Positions 34,484-44,179 of a stretch of 64,000 nt of DNA are shown piece after piece (position 1 is the stretch's first letter; each line of letters begins with the position of its first letter). Below the pieces are notes generated by a model. It saw only the letters and a list, made by a program, of their open reading frames with translations. It was not told the origin of the DNA and made no database searches. Location: the NCBI RefSeq assembly GCF_000756305.1, contig NZ_JRFE01000014.1, positions 140,201 through 204,200 of the forward strand, given 5' to 3'. Source of the stretch: Myxosarcina sp. GI1. Its GTDB lineage: Bacteria > Cyanobacteriota > Cyanobacteriia > Cyanobacteriales > Xenococcaceae. The translations under genes and the position numbers were made by a program.

Positions 34484-36220
34484 TTATCTTTTTTTTATAA
34501 CAACTAAAGTAATATCATCATAAATTTTATGAAAACCAATGTGCTTTTTAACATCGTCAACAACAATTTGCCGAATATTTTCTGCAGAGCGATCGCAGTT
34601 ATTCTTGACTATTTGAGATAATTTTTCCAGTCCATATTGTATTCCCAAGTCATTTTCTGCCTCAGTAATACCATCGGTATAAAGAACTACAACATCTTCA
34701 GGTTCTAATTCAATCTCAACTTGAAACACAAATTCTTCAATAGTTACTTCTAATCCAATAGGAAAACCGAGATCGATTGTATCGATTCGTTCTAAATTGC
34801 CTCCAGAACGAATTACTAAAATTTCTTCATGTTGTCCGCTTAATTTTAATTTTCCTCCGTGAAAATCTACCAAACATAAAGAAAGATATTTATCCGAATT
34901 CATTCTTTGAATATTTTTATAAATGGTACGATTGAGAATTTCTAGAAATTTTTTTGGATCGGTTTGATTGCTTTCCATTAAGGTACGTACTGCTGTTTGA
35001 ACCATAAGCATCAAGACACCACTTTCTAAACCATGACCAGTAACATCTCCTATGGCAATTTTGAGCTGTCCGTTATTTTGTAAAACATCATAATAATCGC
35101 CTCCAACTTCATCTGCTGGTTCCATAAATCCAGCAATTTCTAGTTCTTTAATGCTATTTAATTCTTGTTCTTTAGGCAAAATCATTTTTTGCAAACGTTG
35201 ACTAATTTCTAGTTCGGCACTGAGTCGACTATTTTCTGCTGTTAGAAGCTGATTTAATTGAGTAATTTGTGTATTAGCTTCAGCAAGTTTGCTTAAATAA
35301 AGAGTTTCTCGATCGCGCAACTTTTTTTTATTTAAACAGGCATTAATTCTAGCTTTTAATAATACAGAGTTAAATGGTTTGGGCAGATAATCTTCCGCTC
35401 CCATTTCAATACATTTGACGACGCTATCGATTTTATCTAAGGCTGAAATCATGATTACGGGAATATGCTGCCAATTACTATGACGAATCCATTGGAGAAC
35501 TTGATAACCATCGATTTCTGGCATCATAACGTCAAGTAAAATCAAATCGTATTGTCCTTTTTGAATCATCTCTAAAGCTTGACGACCATCAGCTGCTGTA
35601 GCTACTCGATAACCTTGAGCCTCCACCTGACGAGACAGCAAATCGCGATTGGCTTGACTATCATCAACAATTAAAATAGTGTCTTGGCTAAGTTCTTCGT
35701 GCCGATCTGCAATATATTCTGGCGCATCTGATAAATTCATTGTTGATAAATTATCATTAATGGCTATCGAAGTAGAAGATTGTACCTCTTCATACAGTTG
35801 AATTATGTTTGCAATTTCGTTTGATAGATGTGAAGCCGCAGTGCAGATTTTATTTAAGTCTTCACTATAATTAATAGAGTCAATATTTGCTGTATTCAAG
35901 AGTTTTTGACAATAATTAATTACCTGCTGAGTTGGTTTTTGTAATTCTACTTGTAAAGTAGGATTGGCAACAATTGTTTTGAGGGCGTAAGTATCGCCAT
36001 TTAGTAGTTCTGGATTGAGAAAAGTATTAACTAAATTCAGTAATTCTTTACCACAAAGACTAATTTCGGTTAAATCTGTTACCACCTTCGGATCTGTTGT
36101 TGTTGCTTCTAAATCTTCTAAAAGCATTTCACTGTAACCCACGATCGCATTGATTGGATTGCGTAATTCATGACGCAGATGGGCGAGTATCGATAATTGA
36201 GATTGAAGATCGGTAGACAT
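34484..36220 (-). CDS. Response regulator with PP2C (SpoIIE-type) phosphatase output
   Basis: 578 residues from the Met at 36220; a start at 36268 would overlap the upstream gene. Order: a HisKA-like segment (HLRHELRNPINAIVGYSEML, about 11-30) without any ATPase domain; a linker; a receiver (ILIVDDSQANRDLLSRQVEA near 180-199, phospho-Asp in [13 protein letters not shown]); a coiled coil; and a SpoIIE/PP2C domain (ADEVGGDYYDVLQ, IAIGDVTGHGLESG, VVLYTDGITEAEN). This is the domain layout of RsbU/IcfG-like enzymes. It would dephosphorylate the STAS protein when the receiver is phosphorylated. A HisKA-like helix with no kinase domain is unusual and may serve for docking or dimer formation. Confidence 0.88.
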   Translation of the reverse strand: MSTDLQSQLSILAHLRHELRNPINAIVGYSEMLLEDLEATTTDPKVVTDLTEISLCGKELLNLVNTFLNPELLNGDTYALKTIVANPTLQVELQKPTQQVINYCQKLLNTANIDSINYSEDLNKICTAASHLSNEIANIIQLYEEVQSSTSIAINDNLSTMNLSDAPEYIADRHEELSQDTILIVDDSQANRDLLSRQVEAQGYRVATAADGRQALEMIQKGQYDLILLDVMMPEIDGYQVLQWIRHSNWQHIPVIMISALDKIDSVVKCIEMGAEDYLPKPFNSVLLKARINACLNKKKLRDRETLYLSKLAEANTQITQLNQLLTAENSRLSAELEISQRLQKMILPKEQELNSIKELEIAGFMEPADEVGGDYYDVLQNNGQLKIAIGDVTGHGLESGVLMLMVQTAVRTLMESNQTDPKKFLEILNRTIYKNIQRMNSDKYLSLCLVDFHGGKLKLSGQHEEILVIRSGGNLERIDTIDLGFPIGLEVTIEEFVFQVEIELEPEDVVVLYTDGITEAENDLGIQYGLEKLSQIVKNNCDRSAENIRQIVVDDVKKHIGFHKIYDDITLVVIKKR

Positions 36221-36233
36221 TAAATGATAGAGT

Positions 36234-36602
36234 TTAACTTTGGGGTAAAAAATGCAGGATCTTGTCAATCAAACGATTTAATTCAATTGGTTTCGTATCG
36301 TAGTCATCGCATCCAGCTTCTAGAGCTTTTTCGCGATCGCCAGCCATCGCATGAGCAGTCAAAGCAATAATTGGAATCGATTGCGTATTGGGATTGGCTT
36401 TGATAGTTTTAGTAGCTTCCCAGCCATCTAAAATTGGCAAACTCATGTCCATCAATACTAAATCGGGACGTTCGGAAATTGTCATCGATACCCCTTGAGA
36501 GCCATCGAGTGCCATAATTACCTCATATCCTCTACGTTTCAACCGACGCGAAAGCATATCTCGATTCATTTCGTTATCTTCAACTAACAAAATTTTCGTC
36601 AT
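36234..36602 (-). CDS. Single-domain response regulator
   Basis: 122 residues, a bare receiver: KILLVEDNEMNRDMLSRRLK (about 3-22) with the acidic pair, LVLMDMSLPILDGWEATK with the phospho-Asp (near 53), IIALTAHAMAGD with the Thr, and YDTKPIELN with the Lys. It has no output domain. Such REC-only proteins relay phosphate or act by binding. It sits between the hybrid kinase and the PP2C gene with 13-21 base gaps, so it is almost surely co-transcribed and may be an intermediate carrier from the kinases. Confidence 0.9.
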   Translation of the reverse strand: MTKILLVEDNEMNRDMLSRRLKRRGYEVIMALDGSQGVSMTISERPDLVLMDMSLPILDGWEATKTIKANPNTQSIPIIALTAHAMAGDREKALEAGCDDYDTKPIELNRLIDKILHFLPQS

Positions 36603-36623
36603 CTATTTACTCCTATTTGCTAA

Positions 36624-38840
36624 CTATGATGATTGAGAAGATAAAATCTTTATTGAATGACTGCGAGAAATAGCTTCTGATAAAAGATGATGGACTTCTG
36701 ATAACAAAGTCTCACGTTCGTAAGAGCCTTTTTGAAAAATTTTTGTCACCTGTCCAGATAATTTTTGCCGCTCTTCGTTAGTAAGTTCCCTTGCTGTCAG
36801 CACAATTGTTGGAATCGATTTGTGTTGTTCTTGAAGTCGCAGTTGATGAATTAATTCAAAACCATCCATGTCAGGCATCATTAAATCTGAAATAATCAAT
36901 CCAGGATTGTGTGTATCAAGTGCTTCCAATGCTTCTAGACCATTAGTGGCTTCTATGACCAATAAATTCTCTTTTTCTAACTGACGGCGTAATATTTCTC
37001 TAGTTTGAAAATCATCTTCTACCAGTAAAACTACGTTTGAAGACGATTTTGGTCGATATTTATCTAATACTGCTACTAAATTTTTCTGTTCGATTGGTTT
37101 GAGTAAATAATCTGAAGCCCCTAGAGCATAGCCTAAGTTGCGGTTATCTACCATAGTCATCATAACTACTGGAATATCGGCAGTTGTGGGCTCGGCTTTA
37201 AGAGCGGTAAGTATCGACCAACCATCCGTTTCAGGCATCATGACATCGAGAGTAATTGCTTGAGGTTTAGTTTCCTTAGCCAGACGCAAACCTTCCGTAC
37301 CGTTAGAAGCGGTTTGAACGTTAAATCCCTGTTTTGTTAAGAATTTTTCAAGTAGATCGTGAATAGTTGGATCGTCATCAATTACCAAAATTGTATCCTT
37401 CTGAGATCTAACGGGATCGATTTTTGAAACAGTAGCTTGCTTCAAAACCTTATTTTTTGTCTGTTCGTTAATTTTTTCTACATGAAGTGGCAATTGAATT
37501 GTAAAAGTAGAACCGCAATCTACTTGACTAGTAACGTTAATATCTCCTCCCATCATTTGACAGAATTTTTTGGTAATTGCTAACCCCAAACCAGTTCCAC
37601 CATATTTGCGGGTTGTCGAAGCATCAGCCTGAGTAAAAGCTCGAAATAACTTAGCGATTTGTTCTGAATTCATGCCAATACCTGTATCGCTAATTTGAAA
37701 ACTTATCCAATCTTTAGTATCAATAATGTAACGGTTGACTTTTAAAGTAACTTTGCCTCGTTCGGTAAATTTACTCGCGTTACTCAATAGATTAAATAAA
37801 CTTTGTTTTACTTTAGTAACATCAGCATGCATTACTCCTAAATCTTCGGAAAGTTCGACCGTCAAGGTATTGCCATTTTTATCTATTAGAGGAGATATTG
37901 TAGATACTGTTTCTCGAACAAGATCTCTAACATTAAAATTTTCTAAATAAAGCTCCATACGACCAGCTTCAATTTTAGAAATATCGAGAATATCATTAAT
38001 TAGATTTAAAAGATGTTTTCCCGCACTGCGAATTTTGTTGAGATCGGGTATAAAATCATCTTGTTCTAAGTCTTCTGCTTCTTCGATTAACATTTCACTA
38101 TAGCCAATAATTGCATTCATGGGAGTCCGTAATTCGTGACTCATATTGGCAAGAAAAGAACTTTTAGCCTGATTGGCATTTTCTGCTTCTTGGCGTGCTT
38201 CATCCGCATCGATAATACTTTGGGCGAGTTCTGCCGTGCGCTCTTTAACTCGAATTTCTAGTTGCTCTTTTTGTCTTACAAGCTGACTTTGAGCCTGTTG
38301 TAATTTTTTCAGAGTACTAGACAGCTTGACAGTGCGTTCGGCTACCCGCTTTTCTAGTTCTTGATTGAACTTGAGTAATGAGGCTTCTATTCTTTGTCTT
38401 TGTAAAATCTCTTGCTTGAGTATTCTATTTTGATCTTCTAAAGTTCTGGTTAAGTTGCGTAACTGTAGCTGAACTCGAACTCTTGCCAATACTTCATCTT
38501 GCTGAAACGGTTTGGTAATATAGTCAACTGCACCTAGAGAAAAACCCTTAACCTTGTGTTCTGTATCAGATAAGGCTGTCATAAAAATAACGGGAATATC
38601 GAAAGTTGAGGGGTTATTCTTTAGACGCTTACAAGTTTCATATCCATCGATACCAGACATCATAACGTCAAGTAAAATCAACTCTGGTTGATGATACTGA
38701 AGTTGTTCTAACGCGCTTTCTCCATCTATGGCTACAGCTACTTGAAATCCTGCTTTAGTTAAAGTTTCGGAAATAACTTCCAAATTATTAGGATTATCAT
38801 CTACAACTAAAATGCCTTGAGGAACTGTACTTTCGGTCAT
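36624..38840 (-). CDS. Soluble hybrid kinase: REC-coiled coil-HisKA-HATPase-REC-REC
   Basis: 738 residues, no membrane span. Receiver 1 ([20 protein letters not shown], about 10-29) is followed by a long coiled coil (about 125-230). Next comes HisKA ([20 protein letters not shown], phospho-His near 232) and HATPase ([20 protein letters not shown] near 430). Receivers 2 and 3 ([18 protein letters not shown] near 485 and [19 protein letters not shown] near 602) close the protein. All three keep the Asp (LLDVMM, LDVMMPE, SDLMMPD). Three receivers around one kinase suggest phosphorelay and cross-input. It starts 51 bases after the membrane kinase gene ends. Confidence 0.93.
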   Translation of the reverse strand: MTESTVPQGILVVDDNPNNLEVISETLTKAGFQVAVAIDGESALEQLQYHQPELILLDVMMSGIDGYETCKRLKNNPSTFDIPVIFMTALSDTEHKVKGFSLGAVDYITKPFQQDEVLARVRVQLQLRNLTRTLEDQNRILKQEILQRQRIEASLLKFNQELEKRVAERTVKLSSTLKKLQQAQSQLVRQKEQLEIRVKERTAELAQSIIDADEARQEAENANQAKSSFLANMSHELRTPMNAIIGYSEMLIEEAEDLEQDDFIPDLNKIRSAGKHLLNLINDILDISKIEAGRMELYLENFNVRDLVRETVSTISPLIDKNGNTLTVELSEDLGVMHADVTKVKQSLFNLLSNASKFTERGKVTLKVNRYIIDTKDWISFQISDTGIGMNSEQIAKLFRAFTQADASTTRKYGGTGLGLAITKKFCQMMGGDINVTSQVDCGSTFTIQLPLHVEKINEQTKNKVLKQATVSKIDPVRSQKDTILVIDDDPTIHDLLEKFLTKQGFNVQTASNGTEGLRLAKETKPQAITLDVMMPETDGWSILTALKAEPTTADIPVVMMTMVDNRNLGYALGASDYLLKPIEQKNLVAVLDKYRPKSSSNVVLLVEDDFQTREILRRQLEKENLLVIEATNGLEALEALDTHNPGLIISDLMMPDMDGFELIHQLRLQEQHKSIPTIVLTARELTNEERQKLSGQVTKIFQKGSYERETLLSEVHHLLSEAISRSHSIKILSSQSS

Positions 38841-38891
38841 AACTTATCGCCTTTTTGTAGTTGAAACAGAAGTAAAATTTTAATCGACGAG

Positions 38892-41702
38892 CTATTTTGG
38901 CTCTCCAAACTGTTCGATAAATTCTCTTAATTGACGCAATTTGAAAGATTGAGTTAGTTTGCGTATATGTAAACAGAAAACAACATATTTAGAATCTAGT
39001 TGTTCGATGCGATCTATTTCTTTTAATATGTCGTTGACTAAACCTTTGCGGCTAAGGTCTGCAAGCAAAGAAATTTCTTCAGAAGGCGGAGGAATAATTT
39101 CATTAAGATCGATTCCAGTTAAGGTTGTTTTATTCTGTTTTGTTTCTTGTTGTTTGTCTTCGTAAATCCACTCGATTTTAAGATTTTCCTGTAATGCTGC
39201 TAATAAATGATAGGCTTGAATTGGCTTGGGTAAAAAGGCATTGGCACCTGCATCTAAACTTTTTTGCTTATCGCTACCAAATACACTAGCAGAAGAAACT
39301 ATTATTAATACATCTTTTCCTTGAGGAGCGGAACGCAATTTGGCAATCATTTCCGAACCATCCATTACTGGCATAGATAAGTCAGTAATTACTATATCTG
39401 GTCGAGCTTCAGCAAATTTATCTAAACCCTCCTTACCGTTTTCGGCTTCAATTAATTCAAAGCCAAGCGGGTTGAGTAAATTGACAATTACGGAACGATT
39501 TTCCCAAAAATCGTCTACTACCAAAACTTTGTGTTTTTCTCCTTTATAACCAACTATATTTTCTCCCTGGAATGAGTCATAGTTTTCAATCCAATTATTT
39601 GTTTCTGGTAGTTCTATTTCAAACCTAAAAGTACTTCCTTTACCTAACTGACTATCTACTTGTAGTTTACCACCCATTAACAATACAATTTGCTGCGTAA
39701 TTGCTAATCCCAAACCAGTTCCTTCAGAACGTTTTTTAGTATCTCCTACTTGCTCGAAAGGCAAGAAAATCTTGGTTATATCTTCCGAACTAATCCCAAT
39801 ACCGCTGTCTTCTACTTGAAATAAAATACGATGAATTTTAAATTCTTCTGAATCTAGCATTTGCTCTTGATTATTAACAGCAAAGGTGACTTTTCCTCGT
39901 TCTGTAAATTTAATCGCATTACTGAGCAAATTAATTAAAACCTGCCTTAAAAGTTTTTCATCGGCTTTAACTCCGACAGGAAGATTGCGATCGCATTTAT
40001 AAACAAAATCAATTCCTTTTTGTTCTGCTTTAATTCGACAAATTTCGACTACACCTTGAATAAAAGACGGAAAATGCAGTTCTATTGGATGCAGTTCCAT
40101 TTTTCGCGCTTCTATTTTAGAAAGATCGAGAATGTCGTTAATTAAAGTGAGAAGATGAGAACCACACTGGTTAATAATTTCAATTCCTTTTTTTTCTTGT
40201 CCTTCAATTTTTTTCGATCGCTGGAGAATTTGGGCATATCCCAGTATGCCGTTAAGAGGAGTTCTTAATTCATGACTCATGTTAGCCAAAAATTCGCTTT
40301 TAGCCTGATTGGCAGAATCAGCAAATTCTTTGGCTTCTTTTAACTCTGTTGTTCTTTCTTCTACACGACTTTCTAAAATTTCGTTGGTTTTAGCCAGAGT
40401 ATTAAAAGACTCTTGTAGCTGTTGTGCCATAAGGTTAAAAGAACGAGCGAGTACCCCTAATTCTTTAAACCTCGATTCTTTTACTTTCTGGTCTAGTTTC
40501 CCATCGGCGATCGCTTCGGAAGCTCTATTTAGATCTAAAATTGGTTGTGTGATCCAGCGAGATGTATAGAGTCCGAGTATAATTGCCAATCCTAGAGCTA
40601 ATAAACATAACATAATTGTCGTGCGGGTATTGGCATGAATTTCTGCCATAAAGTCAGCTTCTGGTACAGTTACCACCATCAGCCAATCTAAACCTAATTC
40701 ATCTTCCCAGGGAGTTACTTGGACAAACTGACGCTTGCCTTCGATAAAAAACTCTAACTGCTGAGGTTTTTGAATGTTATTTAAATCGTTAAATTGCTCT
40801 ATTAGATGCCGAGCTGTAGCTCGTACGAGAGGACCCTTACTTTCTGTAGCCTTTAATCTTCTAGGTTTCTCATTAACTACAGTAAATGGTTGCTCGTCAG
40901 CCGAACTGCCAATTAGTAAACCATTTCTTTCTATAATAAAAGTCTTGCCTGATTCGCTGATTTTTAAGTTACGTAAAAAATGACTGATCTGTGAAAGTTG
41001 TTGTTCTGCACCAATTACGGCGATAAGGTTGTCATTTTGGTCGTAAATAGAACGACTGACAGCAATTGATAAATTGAACGGTGGAATTAACCAGTTGTAA
41101 ACAGGACTCCACAGTAATTTACCACTTTCAGCTTTAGCAGCTTCTGTGTACCAACCTTCATCTTTAGCAATAAATTCTCCACTATCGAAAATAATTTCAG
41201 TGCGTTTTCCTTGAGAATCTACTGCCCAACTGTAGAGATGATTACTCCCATCATAACGTGCTGGATAAACCTCATCTATAGTAATACGCTCATCACCAAA
41301 AAAATGACCTGCGGCTAGATAATTACCTGTTTCAAATCCGAAAAGAATGTAGCCTATCTCAAATAAATTTAGTTGATTCCAAAAAAACTGCCCTAGTTGT
41401 TCTTGGTCTTGCAAGTCTAATATGTTCATCTCAACTGCGTCAGAGCTAACGCGAACAACTTGCTGGGGAATTGCCATGTAGCTATCAAGGTGCTGATCGA
41501 TTCTTTGACTTACTTCTGTACGTAATTTGCCAGCTAAATCGTTAACGGCTTTTTGACCATTACGTAGTGAAAGATAACCTGTTATTCCTACGGCGACTAC
41601 GATTTGTAAAATAAAGGGAATAACGAGTATCAAGTTGAGAGAAATTTTTCGGGAGTAAGCTGGAGAATCGGAAGTAAGCTCCGACGTTTGTTTTAACAAC
41701 AT
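38892..41702 (-). CDS. Membrane hybrid sensor kinase with dCache-type sensor
   Basis: 936 residues from the Met at 41702; the open frame reaches 41768. TM1 [20 protein letters not shown] (about 21-40) precedes a periplasmic PDC/dCache-like domain of about 330 residues ([20 protein letters not shown] is the usual core). TM2 [20 protein letters not shown] and HAMP ([20 protein letters not shown] near 382) follow. HisKA has [20 protein letters not shown], HATPase has [20 protein letters not shown], and one receiver has [18 protein letters not shown] with [14 protein letters not shown]. About 80 further residues follow without a known domain. First gene of the block, so it probably supplies the outside signal. 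The ligand is unknown. Confidence 0.92.
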   Translation of the reverse strand: MLLKQTSELTSDSPAYSRKISLNLILVIPFILQIVVAVGITGYLSLRNGQKAVNDLAGKLRTEVSQRIDQHLDSYMAIPQQVVRVSSDAVEMNILDLQDQEQLGQFFWNQLNLFEIGYILFGFETGNYLAAGHFFGDERITIDEVYPARYDGSNHLYSWAVDSQGKRTEIIFDSGEFIAKDEGWYTEAAKAESGKLLWSPVYNWLIPPFNLSIAVSRSIYDQNDNLIAVIGAEQQLSQISHFLRNLKISESGKTFIIERNGLLIGSSADEQPFTVVNEKPRRLKATESKGPLVRATARHLIEQFNDLNNIQKPQQLEFFIEGKRQFVQVTPWEDELGLDWLMVVTVPEADFMAEIHANTRTTIMLCLLALGLAIILGLYTSRWITQPILDLNRASEAIADGKLDQKVKESRFKELGVLARSFNLMAQQLQESFNTLAKTNEILESRVEERTTELKEAKEFADSANQAKSEFLANMSHELRTPLNGILGYAQILQRSKKIEGQEKKGIEIINQCGSHLLTLINDILDLSKIEARKMELHPIELHFPSFIQGVVEICRIKAEQKGIDFVYKCDRNLPVGVKADEKLLRQVLINLLSNAIKFTERGKVTFAVNNQEQMLDSEEFKIHRILFQVEDSGIGISSEDITKIFLPFEQVGDTKKRSEGTGLGLAITQQIVLLMGGKLQVDSQLGKGSTFRFEIELPETNNWIENYDSFQGENIVGYKGEKHKVLVVDDFWENRSVIVNLLNPLGFELIEAENGKEGLDKFAEARPDIVITDLSMPVMDGSEMIAKLRSAPQGKDVLIIVSSASVFGSDKQKSLDAGANAFLPKPIQAYHLLAALQENLKIEWIYEDKQQETKQNKTTLTGIDLNEIIPPPSEEISLLADLSRKGLVNDILKEIDRIEQLDSKYVVFCLHIRKLTQSFKLRQLREFIEQFGEPK

Positions 41703-41995
41703 AATATATATGTTTCTATAAAAAGTCTTGCATAAGCCGTTAAAAATAAAGTTCCCAAATTTAACCAAACAATTTCAGTAGCTCAAAAGTTTTTTTGAGC
41801 ATCAAAGACTTTTTATAAAGATTTTACCGAACCCTCTTAAGTTTCAAAGACCATCAACCCATGTCTTAGCTTTAGTTTAAATAAACTACGAAACGATTCT
41901 CACGAAAAACTCACCAATTTTGAGTGTTACCAAGTAAATTGGAATTTTTGACTGTATTTTCTTGCTTTTCGATTTATTACTGAATTTATTTTGTT

Positions 41996-42613
41996 TTAGC
42001 GATTTTTGTACTTTTTTCCTGCTAAATTAAGTCCGAGTATTGACTTAATTTGAAAACGTAGAAGCAGTAAAACTATTACGGACACAATACAGAATAAGTA
42101 AAGTGGATAAGCCACTAGTTCAAAAGACCAGGATTTGAGAGCAAAAAGGTTAACAGTGTGTGCGAGAAGAAATACTAGCCAAGGTAGAGGATCTTCTGAC
42201 TTTGGTTTGTAGTAAGATTTTCTAATTGTAGGTAATGCTCCTAGAAAATCAATCGCTATATTAAGGGAAAGCGCAATGAGGGGAGTTTGATACCACCACC
42301 ATAGAAAAAGGCTCATTCCAGCACCTAATAAACAGATGCGGTCGAAGTTATTCCAACCTTTTTCTCCGTAACTGAGCGCAAGTATAGCGATAATAAAATG
42401 CCCAATTGCCAAACAAGCTGGAACCCATATGGTGCTAGTAGCTCCAGAAGAATAATAGCTGGCAAGAAGTATAAACCCCACAATTGTCCAAATCCACCAG
42501 GTGGTTCTATTCGGTTGAGTTTTACCTTGGTATATTGCTGTTAAATAAGGGACAAAACCAAATATGGAAATAATACCTGCAACTATTCCAATTACTGCTT
42601 GCCAGTCATTCAT
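41996..42613 (-). CDS. Seven-span membrane protein, possibly PQ-loop-like
   Basis: 205 residues with about seven hydrophobic segments. GIISIFGFVPYLTAIYQGKT (about 13-32) followed by QPNRTTWWIWTIVGFILLAS (about 33-52) recalls the first half of PQ-loop/SemiSWEET transporters, including the Pro and Gln-Pro-N arrangement. The second half repeats a similar plan (FLGALPTIRKSYYKPKSEDP, about 123-142). That internal duplication supports the idea, but PQ-loop membership is only inferred. Codon pattern is ordinary. It follows the signalling block on the same strand by a gap of 293 bases in the reverse direction and need not belong to it. Confidence 0.6.
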   Translation of the reverse strand: MNDWQAVIGIVAGIISIFGFVPYLTAIYQGKTQPNRTTWWIWTIVGFILLASYYSSGATSTIWVPACLAIGHFIIAILALSYGEKGWNNFDRICLLGAGMSLFLWWWYQTPLIALSLNIAIDFLGALPTIRKSYYKPKSEDPLPWLVFLLAHTVNLFALKSWSFELVAYPLYLFCIVSVIVLLLLRFQIKSILGLNLAGKKYKNR

Positions 42614-42781
42614 ACTTAAAAAGTATAGAGTAGATCGTTTATATCTTTTTTAGAAATTTAAATTGCATTGGGAAAAGGGTACAAGGTATATATCCCTCGT
42701 ACCCCATATACTTAACTGTATTCAGAAAAATGCTTCATTATATCTCTTAAAAAAATTTATTATTTTTTATTCTTGTTTTTA

Positions 42782-43666
42782 TTAAGCCAGAATCAAATCT
42801 GCTTTTTGAGTCTGATGACTCACTTCCAAGCATTCTTGGTATATTTTTCTAAATAAACTTTGCTGTAACTCCACAAAAGATTTAAATCCTTCTAGTATCC
42901 ATTCGTTAATTTGCTCCTCAGATTCAGGTCGATTGGGGGCTATCATGTTAAGTGCATTTAACACGTGGATAAAATGTCTGGCTTCTGCGCCAGTACCTTC
43001 ATATTTGCCGTGAATAACAACATAGCACCAAGGATCGTAGCGGTGTCCGCCTTCACGAATTCTAGTAGCGGAAGTTTCATTACGGAGGTAACGGTCAAAG
43101 CCAATTCCTTTGTTTTCATGACGAATAATCATGTCAATTAAGGCGTATTCGCGATCGCCAAGTAATTCAGAAGCAGCATGAAACCCCATTGCTTTAATCA
43201 AAGACTCTGCATTCCCAGGAGTCCCTTGATACTTATCCATAGTTTCTCTAACGATTTCTTCTAACCAAGTTGGAATGGTAGCCATTTGATTGCGCTCTCC
43301 TGTAGAAAGCTGTGCATAGTCTCCCGCAGTCTTTAGCAATAATTGAGCTAGTTCGCGATGAGTAATTTCGTATGCACCTTCATCAGATGCAGCAACCATA
43401 ACTTCAGCAGAAATTTGAAAACCTCTATCTGCTTGTTCTGTATCGAAAGTGTTGCGATCCATAAATAAGTAACGAGACATTGCAATAGAGCTTGCCAAAC
43501 GAGCAATTACTGAAGAAGCATAGCCATTAAAGTAACAATATCTTTGCAAGAATTTATAGAAAGAAGTTGGATTTTTAGCTGCTAAACGTACTGTAGAAGA
43601 TACTGTACGATCTAGTTGTGAAAAATCAAACAATTCATTGAAATAATTTTCAGTAAATAATGTCAT
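42782..43666 (-). CDS. All-helical protein of unknown function
   Basis: 294 residues, mostly helical by composition, with no membrane span or signal peptide. Segments with His and Glu in helix spacing, such as ISAEVMVAASDEGAYEITHR (about 85-104), MGFHAASELLGDREYALIDM (about 165-184) and RHFIHVLNALNMI, could coordinate metal. The general picture recalls haem-oxygenase-like or TenA-like di-iron proteins, but I cannot name the family. It is alone, flanked by a 512-base AT-rich gap upstream that carries the doubled HIP1 cluster. Confidence 0.55.
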   Translation of the reverse strand: MTLFTENYFNELFDFSQLDRTVSSTVRLAAKNPTSFYKFLQRYCYFNGYASSVIARLASSIAMSRYLFMDRNTFDTEQADRGFQISAEVMVAASDEGAYEITHRELAQLLLKTAGDYAQLSTGERNQMATIPTWLEEIVRETMDKYQGTPGNAESLIKAMGFHAASELLGDREYALIDMIIRHENKGIGFDRYLRNETSATRIREGGHRYDPWCYVVIHGKYEGTGAEARHFIHVLNALNMIAPNRPESEEQINEWILEGFKSFVELQQSLFRKIYQECLEVSHQTQKADLILA

Positions 43667-43985
43667 CTTGCTACCTAATAATTTAAAATTGATATTTTTT
43701 GTTTGTTGCTGTAATCATTATCGAATAAGTTGGGATTAAATATTGCGATCTAACTAACAAATAACTAGTGATCTAGATCGCACCAAAATCGCTAGCTTTA
43801 TAGTAAAACTTTAACTATTTTTTTTAAATTAAAGGTAGCAAAAAAACAACTAACAAAAAAGAAACTTTATAAAAATACAATAGCAATATTTAAATAAAAT
43901 TACTGAAAAATTAATTTTATCATAAAAAGCTTTGATTAAGGTTAGATGATTTAATTTATTGTTTCTGTAAAAATTGAATAGTTGT

Positions 43986-44022
43986 GCGATCGCGATCGCA
44001 GTTACTTAGCGATCGCGATCGC
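43986..44022. repeat. Doubled overlapping HIP1 cluster
   Basis: GCGATCGCGATCGC occurs twice, at 43986-43999 and 44009-44022, nine bases apart, giving four overlapping HIP1 octamers in 37 bases. It lies in the 512-base AT-rich gap between two divergent genes. The rest of that gap (43667-44179) holds no gene I can support. Confidence 0.85.
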
Positions 44023-44179
44023 AATTGAAATTTACTAGTTAGTTGTTAAAACTAAAATTTTTTGACTTCAGAATGTAAGTTTATGCAATATTTAATAAAA
44101 TCGCGTAATTTTGCTATTCACAAATTGCCGATTTTTTTTGCACAATCAGGTAAAAACTATAATTAATATTTAAAAAAAT

